Assembly: GCA_965554225.1 (NCBI GenBank)
Contig: CBEVZC010000185.1
Coordinates: 1 to 5,333 of the forward strand
Direction: 5' to 3'
Length of the DNA: 5,333 bases
From: BMS3ABIN04 sp965554225
Lineage (GTDB): Bacteria; Bacteroidota; Ignavibacteria; Ignavibacteriales; Melioribacteraceae
Shown here: positions 1 through 5,333 of the stretch, piece by piece
Layout of the letters: every line of letters starts with the position of its first letter
Numbering within the stretch: position 1 is the first letter of the stretch
Program-made: the position numbers and the translations under genes
Notes under the pieces: model-generated
What the model was told of the DNA's origin: nothing
Seen by the model: only the letters and a program-made list of their open reading frames with translations
Database searches by the model: none

Positions 1-46
1 TTCTTCATAAAACAAGCTGTATTAAGCTTTTTTAATTATTTGATTG

Positions 47-81
47 TTGTATAATAATACATTATATCCAATATTATACAA
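47..81. repeat. AT-only inverted repeat, 10-bp arms
   Basis: TTGTATAATA (47-56) is the exact reverse complement of TATTATACAA (72-81), with a 15-nt spacer. Each arm has only one G-C pair, so a stem would be weak. It may be chance in AT-rich DNA, or mark a promoter region, since TATAAT occurs within it on both strands. Confidence 0.35.
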
Positions 82-101
82 TATTACATTTTATTATCGA
101 A

Positions 102-121
102 CTAAACTAAAAGAAGTTTAG
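102..121. repeat. Small hairpin, 7-bp stem and 6-nt loop
   Basis: CTAAACT (102-108) pairs perfectly with AGTTTAG (115-121) around the loop AAAAGA. The stem has two G-C pairs and no clean T-tract follows it on either strand, so it is not a convincing terminator. Confidence 0.35.
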
Positions 122-241
122 GACAGATATTATTAATTTATAACTTTTCCAGAGAACTTTTAGCCATTTGAACAGCGTTTGAAATTAGAAATTTTGAAAC
201 CAGGCTTTACCAGATAATTATTTTTTTTTAACTTCCATTGC

Positions 242-321
242 TTTAAATTACTTTGAGATAATGATAAGATCGATTTTAATATTCACTTTGTGCTATAATT
301 GCTCAAAGTAATAAATTTAAA
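242..321. repeat. Long bulged inverted repeat with an alternative hairpin
   Basis: The left arm TTTAAATTACTTTGAG (242-257) pairs with CTCAAAGTAA (302-311) plus TTTAAA (316-321), leaving a 4-nt bulge TAAA at 312-315. That makes 16 base pairs around a 44-nt spacer. Within the spacer, ACTTTGTGC (285-293) can also pair with GCTCAAAGT (301-309) with a single T-T mismatch and a 7-nt loop. The same right arm therefore has two mutually exclusive partners. The stretch lies about 70-150 bp past the stop codon of the LVIVD-repeat gene. It could be part of the 3' untranslated region, a remnant of a small inverted-repeat element, or chance. No target-site duplication is evident to me. Confidence 0.45.
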
Positions 322-324
322 TTA

Positions 325-346
325 GGGGATACTCATCTATATCCCC
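325..346 (-). terminator. Candidate intrinsic terminator of the two-gene operon
   Basis: GGGGATA (325-331) is the exact reverse complement of TATCCCC (340-346), giving a 7-bp stem with four G-C pairs and an 8-nt loop, about 43 bp after the stop of the LVIVD-repeat gene. In the minus-strand transcript the stem is followed by TAATTTAAATTTATT, which is U-rich but interrupted by A. It is the only GC-rich stem in the left flank and is well placed, but the broken U-tract keeps confidence moderate. Confidence 0.5.
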
Positions 347-389
347 GTTTATAGAAAATTCTTATTTATTAGAAATTCGACCGGAAACT

Positions 390-647
390 TTATCGTAATA
401 GGACTAATTTCTTAGTTAATTTGAAATTAGCGGATTTCAATTGATAGAAATAAATACCTGAAGCTAAGTTTTCCGCATTAAAATTAACTTCATAATTTCC
501 TTTTGTTAAATTCTTATTAACCAGTGTAGCAACTTCTTCACCCAAATCATTATAAACCCTTAATGTTACAAACCCGCTTTGAGGAATTTGATATTTTATT
601 TTTGTACTTGGATTAAACGGATTAGGATAATTTTGTGATAATTGATA
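390..647 (-). repeat. Duplicated T9SS sorting-domain segment, copy 1
   Basis: It encodes the last 85 residues of the LVIVD-repeat protein plus the stop. The segment aligns without gaps to the end of the Asp-box protein, with about 59 of 85 residues identical by hand count. Conserved blocks are LSQNYPNPFNP, TKIKYQI, KGNYEV and FNAENL. In T9SS proteins this domain is the secretion signal and is usually cleaved by the sortase-like PorU. Confidence 0.85.
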
Positions 648-2522
648 ATGCTCAGGTATTTCATTTGCTTCATTTTTAACAGAAACTAACAAATCATTAT
701 TTAATATATAGAATCCGTTATTTCCAGCCGGTACAAAAATAAGATTATTTTCAACTGCAATTCTCATAGACTGATATTTCGTATCAAAAACTCCGACTTC
801 ATTTGGAGCTGCGGGGTTAGCAACATTAACTATTCTTACATAGCCGTATCCATCAGCTATGTATGCATAAGGATTGTTTATTTTTACATCAGAGAAATAA
901 TCATCATTTTTAAAAAAACCTACTTCTGACGGAGATGCAGGATTTGTAATATCAATTATCCTTAGACCGCTTGTTCCTGAGACAACATAAGCATAATTGC
1001 CCAAGACTTCAATGTTCAATGGTACGTCGTCAAGATTTAACCAACTTACTTGAACCGGATTAGCAAGATCGGAAATATCAATTATTCTTATTGTTGAGTT
1101 GGTAGCTGCAAGATATGCATAATTGCCTAAGACAGCCACACCGTTACATCCAATACTATCAATCGAACCGGTTACAACAGGATTTACAGGATCAGAAATA
1201 TTTATAATCTTAAAACCATGTATTGATGATGCATCGGCTACATATAAATAGTTCCCCGATATAGCTAATCCCATACTAATGCCAAAAAATGTTTTACTGC
1301 TTACTTCAGTAGGATTTGAAGGATCTGATATATTGAAGATTTGCAGGTCTTTATTACCCGCCAATAAATAAGCATAAGATCCTTGTACTTTTATATCAAA
1401 ATAGTATTCTACTCCGGTTGAAGAGAGCTTTAAAGGGTTAGACGGGTCTGCAATATTAAATATACTAAAATCACCCGGGCTATGAATTAAATAAGCATAG
1501 TTTCCGTTAACATCCATATCAAAAGAAATTCCTCCTGTGGGAACAAACTTTACTTCAACCGGGAAAGCTAAATTTGAAACATCATCAATCCTTAATCCTG
1601 TTGATACTGCAGAATATACATAGTTCCCTTTTACCGCAACAGATGCGGCCGTTGAGGGTGTTACGACAAAAGCGCCTGTTTGAACCGGATTCATTTTATC
1701 GGAGACATTAATTATTTTAATCATTTCTGGTGTTGTTATAAATACAGCATTACCGCTGTAGTCTAATTCAAAAGATTGCGAAGCTGAAAAAAATCCTTTC
1801 AATACTAATCCTGAAGGATCCAATACGTCAATTATTCTTAATCCGAGACTAGTAGCAACATACAGATATTGTCCGTCAATTTTTAAGTTGTTTGGAATAT
1901 TAGTTAAATCCACACTCTTACTCGGATAAATTGAATCAGGATAACTTATTTCATACTGTACTATTTTGTTGGGATTTTGAACTGCTATATAAGCATAATT
2001 ATCATTTATGGTTACGCTATTTGACCAGCCGTTTTGTACTGCATGAAATAATTGAACCGGGTTAGCCGGGTCGGAAACATCTACAGAATAAACTCCGCCG
2101 GAACCGGAAACAACAATTGCCGTACTATCAACATTTATATCAACATCAATTACATTTCCTAATTTTATTGTACTAACTTCAACGGGGTTATCAGGATCGG
2201 AAACATCAACAATAATTAAACCGTCCCATGAGTTCGTTATATAAACGTAATTACCATTACTTTTCATATTTAGCATTGGTCTTGGCAGAAGAAATTCACC
2301 CTTTTTCACCGGAGCAGCCGGATCAGTAACATCAAGGATTTTCAAGTAACTTCCGTCGCTGTAATAAGCATAATTACCGGTAACCGAAACGTCCCAACAC
2401 GCACCATGTTTATATTGTGCAAGTTGGCTAATATTTTGGTTCGATTGAGCATGAATAAAATTATTGCCATGTATAAAATAACTAACAACCAATACGAAAA
2501 TAAACCTATAACTTAATTTCAT
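390..2522 (-). CDS. Secreted LVIVD-repeat beta-propeller protein with T9SS sorting domain
   Basis: Encodes 710 residues. Residues 1-25 form a Sec signal peptide: basic start MKLSYR, hydrophobic core, and a likely cleavage after IHA before Q26. Residues about 38-612 are a continuous array of 42-residue units, each with a 'GNYAYxA' strand and an 'I(V/I)DVSDPxNPV' segment. These segments begin near residues 62, 104, 146, 189, 230, 270, 312, 354, 395, 439, 480, 522 and 564, and a last partial unit ends at about 612. This matches the LVIVD repeat family, thought to fold as propeller blades. Residues 626-710 are a type A T9SS C-terminal domain with YPNPFNP at 632-638 and a basic end. The start is fixed by AAAAAGGAG 5 nt upstream. 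The gene lies 21 bp after the Asp-box gene and is probably co-transcribed with it. No catalytic residues are recognisable. The function is likely binding or scaffolding at the cell surface; this is inferred from the fold. Confidence 0.93.
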   Translation of the reverse strand: MKLSYRFIFVLVVSYFIHGNNFIHAQSNQNISQLAQYKHGACWDVSVTGNYAYYSDGSYLKILDVTDPAAPVKKGEFLLPRPMLNMKSNGNYVYITNSWDGLIIVDVSDPDNPVEVSTIKLGNVIDVDINVDSTAIVVSGSGGVYSVDVSDPANPVQLFHAVQNGWSNSVTINDNYAYIAVQNPNKIVQYEISYPDSIYPSKSVDLTNIPNNLKIDGQYLYVATSLGLRIIDVLDPSGLVLKGFFSASQSFELDYSGNAVFITTPEMIKIINVSDKMNPVQTGAFVVTPSTAASVAVKGNYVYSAVSTGLRIDDVSNLAFPVEVKFVPTGGISFDMDVNGNYAYLIHSPGDFSIFNIADPSNPLKLSSTGVEYYFDIKVQGSYAYLLAGNKDLQIFNISDPSNPTEVSSKTFFGISMGLAISGNYLYVADASSIHGFKIINISDPVNPVVTGSIDSIGCNGVAVLGNYAYLAATNSTIRIIDISDLANPVQVSWLNLDDVPLNIEVLGNYAYVVSGTSGLRIIDITNPASPSEVGFFKNDDYFSDVKINNPYAYIADGYGYVRIVNVANPAAPNEVGVFDTKYQSMRIAVENNLIFVPAGNNGFYILNNDLLVSVKNEANEIPEHYQLSQNYPNPFNPSTKIKYQIPQSGFVTLRVYNDLGEEVATLVNKNLTKGNYEVNFNAENLASGIYFYQLKSANFKLTKKLVLLR
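687..2411 (-). repeat. Array of about fourteen 126-bp coding units (LVIVD repeats)
   Basis: This is the DNA span of residues about 38-612 of the LVIVD-repeat protein. Thirteen units keep the I-x-D/N-V/I-S/T-D/N-P core at intervals of 40-44 residues, mean close to 42. The fourth (residues 189-199) is degenerate, reading QYEISYPDS. The fourteenth (about 583-612) has the strand segments but lacks the DPxNPV tail. Some units remain similar as DNA: GCATAATTGCC followed by C or T and AAGAC recurs near 994 and 1117. The array is diverged rather than freshly amplified. Confidence 0.85.
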
Positions 2523-2527
2523 ATAAA

Positions 2528-2536
2528 CTCCTTTTT
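2528..2536 (-). promoter_or_regulatory. Shine-Dalgarno site of the LVIVD-repeat gene
   Basis: AAAAAGGAG on the minus strand lies 5 nt before the ATG at 2522-2520, inside the 21-bp gap after the upstream stop codon. It confirms the chosen start and argues for independent initiation on a shared transcript. Confidence 0.85.
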
Positions 2537-2543
2537 AATATAA

Positions 2544-2801
2544 TTATTTAAGTAATAATAATTTCTTACCTAAAGAAATATTGTTCTCTTTTAATGTATA
2601 AATGTAAATTCCGCTGGATAAATTTTCCGCATTAAAAGTAACTTCGTAATTTCCTTTTACCATATTTTTCTTAACAAGATTAGCTACTTCTTTACCCAAA
2701 ACATCATAAACTTTTAATGATACAAATCCGGGTTTTGAAATCTGATATTTAATTTTTGTTGTTGGATTAAACGGGTTAGGATAATTCTGAGACAATTCGA
2801 A
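2544..2801 (-). repeat. Duplicated T9SS sorting-domain segment, copy 2
   Basis: It encodes the last 85 residues (789-873) of the Asp-box protein plus the stop, and is the partner of copy 1, lying 2154 bp away in the same orientation. The DNA copies are clearly alignable (for example GGATTAAACGG then A or G then TTAGGATAATT in both) but diverged. Confidence 0.85.
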
Positions 2802-5165
2802 TTTCCCGGGTATTTTCCCATTGTCTGAAACTGAAGTTAACGGAGCAACCGGGTCAGCTATAAAAACTCCTCTCCCATAAGTTGCCGCAACAATTTTATT
2901 TGAATAAGGATCATATTCAATATCATTCACATAGCAGACCGCAGGAAGATTTTCTGAATACTTAAACCAATGAATACCTTGATCCGTTGTAACAAACACT
3001 CCAAAATCCGAACCGATATAAATTATATCATTTGCCTGCCGCGTTGGATCGGCTACAACACATCTGGCATTCACCATATCAGGAAGATTACCGGTTATAT
3101 CTCTAAAACTCACACCATGATTTTCAGTCATTACAATACGTCTGCCTGATGTACCTGTTAATGTTACAAAAACCGGTTCCAGCCCCATACTACTTGTATA
3201 AATATCCGTTACATATTTATTTTCCCAAAAACTTTCTGCATTAGGAATAGCGGTTGGTACACCGGTTGAATTTAATATTCTTAGGGGAAATTTATTGTCA
3301 ATTGTTTTGCTATCTATTAAACCGGCATAAACGAAATTATCATGAGTTACAGCAATCTTATTTACATAGAATCCAAAGTCATATAATTGATGCCAGGGTA
3401 AAACTCCGTTATCAGCACGATAAATTGCATTTTTAAGATTAACATAAAAGTGATTACCATTATAAACAAGATTAGAATTCCAAGGTGTTCCGGCTGGCAA
3501 ACCGGTTGAAAAACCAGACGAACCGTCACTACAATTTAACTTAGGTGTTTGTATCCTGAAAGAGCTGAGAGTATCAATCCCAATGAGTGTCGAATATTGT
3601 ATGCCGTCCTTAAAAGCAATATCACCACCGTCACAGCAAGTGATGAAATGCCACTGTTTGAATTCATCTGGTCCGCGCTGTATACCATTGTCTTGTGTCC
3701 CTACGTAATACCTGCTCCCACCAAACAAACCACCATTTTCAGGACTTACAGTCAAATTATTAATTTGTGAAATTGACAAGGAACTATTACCGATAAAACT
3801 AAAATTTGTTCCATTGTCTGTTGACTTCATTAAACCGCCGTCGTTTAGAACGTAAATAGTTCCATTATGACTTACATCATCCCATAAAAACTGTTCGTCT
3901 TCATGTATTTTCCCCAATTGATTCCCGAATGAACTAGTCCAACTATTTCCTCCATCAGATGATTTATAAAGCGAGCGTTCATTTGTGCCGGTCCATACTA
4001 AATTTCCATTAGAATTATCTACCAAAATCGTATTATTATACGACATTTGTCCTCCGGGGAATGGCTTGACTACTTTAACCCAGTTGTCACCACCGTCATC
4101 AAACCTCCAAATTCCTTCCAAGCTTTTGTTATTAGGTGATGTTACGTTTGCATATACCTTATTGTGTAATCCTAGCAATGATGATGCAAGAGTAATTCGT
4201 TTAGTAGTATCGTTTTTGGATGATAAAACTCTATCATTCCACGATCCAGCTATTCCATTATTTGAGCTAAACTTAATACCCGACCCTATCGCGCCTGTCG
4301 GAGTCCCAGCAGCCACAACATTAAAAGTTCCCGAAAGTAAACCTCCTGTATAAACAACATCATAATATTCTCCGGTTAAAACACGGGAAAAGCTTCCACT
4401 ACCATCTTTCCTAAAAAGGCCGGCTTTTGTTGATGCAAAAACAATATCATTAGAGGTTGCTGATGAGGCAGGTCTGACGGTTATCTTAGATACATATCCA
4501 AGTGTATAATAAGGTGGTGTAACGTCTTCCCAAGTTAAACCGAAATCGATACTATGGTAAATTTTGCCAATCGAAATTCCTGCACCATTACCTTTATTTC
4601 CAGTTCCAATCCAAACATCACCGCTTTTACCGGGGTTGGTTGCAATTGTTGCAACCGTAGGACAAGGTAAGGAATCTAGAATGACCTGCCAAGTATTCCC
4701 CCGGTCGGTACTTTTCCATAATCCCCCGCTTGCAGCTCCAAGATACATTATATCAGTATTTACCCAATCTTGAGCAAAGCTTATCACTCTACCACTATAA
4801 ATTACATCCGTCCTGCTAAGGGGAGTGCTGGCAAGGCATGTTTCAGGAATACCGAATGGACCTACACTTTCCCAAGTGGTATTGGTCTTTTTGTTCAATA
4901 ATCGGGAATGATATTCCGGAGCAATATCATTTAAACTCTTTCCCGCTTTTAAGTAATTCATTCTTTCTTGTGCAACTTGTTGCTTAGATTCAGGATAGTA
5001 ATAGTTAATTTGATGTTTATTTTCTACTGACTCCGATGATTTTTCCGGTTTTGATTTATTAATTTGCTTCTGTTCAAGTAAATTGAAAGGAGAGGTTTTA
5101 AGAACTATTAAAAAAACAACGGCTGTTAAAATTGTACTAACTAATCTTATATAAGTGTTTTTCAT
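2544..5165 (-). CDS. Secreted Asp-box (sortilin/BNR-like) beta-propeller protein with T9SS sorting domain
   Basis: Encodes 873 residues from the ATG at 5165, chosen because AGGAG sits 5 nt before it; an in-frame TTG at 5189 would add eight residues and has no such site. Residues about 6-22 are a hydrophobic export segment, followed by a charged, Lys/Glu/Ser-rich linker to about residue 60. 'WESVGPFG' near residue 98 opens the propeller region. Asp-boxes (S/T-x-D-x-G-x-x-W/F) are STDRGNTW 152-159, SIDFGLTW 205-212, FDDGGDNW 355-362, SSDGGNSW 402-409, STDNGTNF 448-455, TENHGVSF 680-687 and TTDQGIHW 726-733; weaker ones lie near 252, 300 and 582. GTQDNG (489-494), CCDGGD (510-515) and YGRG (763-766) are features I associate with secreted Asp-box proteins of this phylum. 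Residues 789-873 are the T9SS domain with YPNPFNP at 795-801. Asp-boxes are structural turns found in sialidases, GH74 enzymes and VPS10 proteins. They do not show activity here, and I see no sialidase Arg triad or FRIP motif. Substrate unknown. Confidence 0.92.
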   Translation of the reverse strand: MKNTYIRLVSTILTAVVFLIVLKTSPFNLLEQKQINKSKPEKSSESVENKHQINYYYPESKQQVAQERMNYLKAGKSLNDIAPEYHSRLLNKKTNTTWESVGPFGIPETCLASTPLSRTDVIYSGRVISFAQDWVNTDIMYLGAASGGLWKSTDRGNTWQVILDSLPCPTVATIATNPGKSGDVWIGTGNKGNGAGISIGKIYHSIDFGLTWEDVTPPYYTLGYVSKITVRPASSATSNDIVFASTKAGLFRKDGSGSFSRVLTGEYYDVVYTGGLLSGTFNVVAAGTPTGAIGSGIKFSSNNGIAGSWNDRVLSSKNDTTKRITLASSLLGLHNKVYANVTSPNNKSLEGIWRFDDGGDNWVKVVKPFPGGQMSYNNTILVDNSNGNLVWTGTNERSLYKSSDGGNSWTSSFGNQLGKIHEDEQFLWDDVSHNGTIYVLNDGGLMKSTDNGTNFSFIGNSSLSISQINNLTVSPENGGLFGGSRYYVGTQDNGIQRGPDEFKQWHFITCCDGGDIAFKDGIQYSTLIGIDTLSSFRIQTPKLNCSDGSSGFSTGLPAGTPWNSNLVYNGNHFYVNLKNAIYRADNGVLPWHQLYDFGFYVNKIAVTHDNFVYAGLIDSKTIDNKFPLRILNSTGVPTAIPNAESFWENKYVTDIYTSSMGLEPVFVTLTGTSGRRIVMTENHGVSFRDITGNLPDMVNARCVVADPTRQANDIIYIGSDFGVFVTTDQGIHWFKYSENLPAVCYVNDIEYDPYSNKIVAATYGRGVFIADPVAPLTSVSDNGKIPGKFELSQNYPNPFNPTTKIKYQISKPGFVSLKVYDVLGKEVANLVKKNMVKGNYEVTFNAENLSSGIYIYTLKENNISLGKKLLLLK

Positions 5166-5170
5166 AAATG

Positions 5171-5175
5171 CTCCT
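5171..5175 (-). promoter_or_regulatory. Shine-Dalgarno site that decides the Asp-box gene start
   Basis: AGGAG on the minus strand is 5 nt before the ATG at 5165-5163, the same spacing as in the downstream gene. It lies inside the longer frame that begins with TTG at 5189, so the shorter 873-residue product is preferred. Confidence 0.85.
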
Positions 5176-5204
5176 GTTATTAATTGCAAACTTGTTTTTA
5201 GCTA

Positions 5205-5234
5205 TAATGAATGCTCTCTGACTAATATAGTCAT
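5205..5234 (-). promoter_or_regulatory. Weak promoter candidate for the operon
   Basis: On the minus strand, ATGACT (5234-5229, four of six matches to TTGACA) and CATTAT (5210-5205, four of six to TATAAT) are separated by 18 bp, giving a leader of roughly 33 nt. The -35 element would overlap the palindrome at 5219-5233. I see no good Bacteroidota-type TAnnTTTG element. In DNA this AT-rich such matches arise easily by chance. Confidence 0.2.
5219..5233. promoter_or_regulatory. Perfect 15-bp palindrome, candidate operator
   Basis: TGACTA, ATA, TAGTCA: 6-bp arms around a 3-bp centre, about 54-68 bp before the ATG of the Asp-box gene. The position and symmetry would suit a dimeric DNA-binding regulator. 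No second copy was noticed elsewhere in the window, and no regulator gene is present. Confidence 0.35.
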
Positions 5235-5304
5235 TTTAAAGATTTTGATTGCCAGTTTACGAAACAAAGGAAGTCTAATAAGTTGTAATTATGGGAAGGA
5301 GATG

Positions 5305-5333
5305 ATGATTACAATTTTATTTAATATTTTAAA
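5305..5333 (+). CDS. Possible first codons of a divergent gene, cut by the window edge
   Basis: GGAAGGAG (5294-5301) precedes ATGATG (5302-5307). From the second ATG the frame reads MITILFNIL and stays open to the end of the window, and the hydrophobic residues would suit the start of a signal peptide or membrane segment. Only nine full codons are visible, and the spacing from GGAG to the second ATG is a short 3 nt. An open frame of this length is expected by chance, so this is a marker for the neighbouring sequence rather than a firm gene. Confidence 0.22.

Larger units (their letters stand above)
1..389. other. AT-rich noncoding region downstream of the operon
   Basis: No reading frame of useful length is visible on either strand. 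The stretch is very AT-rich and holds several inverted repeats, listed separately (47-81, 102-121, 242-321, 325-346), plus a run of nine T at 221-229 that is not preceded by a GC-rich stem. On the minus strand, two TATAAT hexamers (complement of 73-78 and 61-66) lie upstream of an ATG at 8-6 followed by AAG, which could be the first codons of another minus-strand gene leaving the window. There is no Shine-Dalgarno site before that ATG, unlike the two genes here, so I do not call it. Confidence 0.7.

Noticed and set aside
1..8. Possible ATG-AAG start of another minus-strand gene at the left edge
   Set aside because: Fewer than three codons are visible and no Shine-Dalgarno site precedes it, although tandem TATAAT hexamers lie upstream.
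221..229. Run of nine T as a plus-strand terminator
   Set aside because: No GC-rich stem precedes it and no plus-strand gene ends nearby.
687..2411. The regular repeat array as a possible CRISPR or noncoding satellite
   Set aside because: The period is 126 bp, in frame and diverged at the DNA level while the protein core is kept, so it is a coding repeat.
3254..3436. Plus-strand open frame of 60 codons
   Set aside because: It lies wholly antisense within the Asp-box gene, has no Shine-Dalgarno site that I can see and no recognisable motif.
3549..3770. Plus-strand open frame of 73 codons
   Set aside because: Antisense shadow of the Asp-box gene. The opposite strand encodes the conserved GTQDNG and CCDGGD motifs, which explain the sequence.
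3985..4353. Plus-strand open frame of 122 codons, the longest antisense frame
   Set aside because: Proline- and leucine-rich translation typical of a shadow. The minus strand carries two clear Asp-boxes in the same region.
4564..4773. Plus-strand open frame of 69 codons
   Set aside because: Antisense to the first two Asp-boxes, with no independent support.
5166..5189. Longer Asp-box protein starting at TTG 5189
   Set aside because: The AGGAG site 5 nt before the ATG at 5165 lies within this extension, and the extra residues QLITGAF would spoil the basic start of the export segment.

Overview
The window looks like AT-rich chromosomal DNA from a member of the Ignavibacteriota or a close Bacteroidota/Chlorobi relative. 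Both large proteins end in a C-terminal sorting domain of the type IX secretion system (T9SS) with the motif 'LSQNYPNPFNP(S/T)TKIKYQI', a wording I associate with Ignavibacteria. This is an inference from recognised motif style, not from a search.

Layout: almost all coding sequence is on the minus strand, so transcription runs from high to low coordinates. An upstream gene (5165 to 2544) encodes an 873-residue secreted protein with Asp-box (BNR/sortilin-like) beta-propeller repeats. After a 21-bp gap containing a strong Shine-Dalgarno site comes a second gene (2522 to 390), a 710-residue secreted protein built from about fourteen 42-residue LVIVD-type repeats. They are very probably one operon. 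Their last 85 residues can be aligned without gaps and are about 70% identical by hand count, giving a 258-bp diverged direct repeat in the DNA.

Flanks: positions 1-389 hold no convincing gene. They contain a candidate terminator hairpin (325-346), a bulged long inverted repeat (242-321) whose right arm can also form a different hairpin, and two weaker AT-rich inverted repeats. The right flank (5166-5333) carries the leader of the operon, a perfect 15-bp palindrome (5219-5233) and, at the very edge, a Shine-Dalgarno-like run before an ATG that could begin a divergent plus-strand gene.

How it works together: both proteins have an N-terminal export segment and a T9SS C-terminal signal, so both are expected to cross the inner membrane by Sec and reach the surface or medium through T9SS. 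Neither shows catalytic residues I can name. Repeat propellers suggest binding, scaffolding or glycan/protein recognition. I found no evidence of a mobile element, CRISPR array, RNA gene or defence system.
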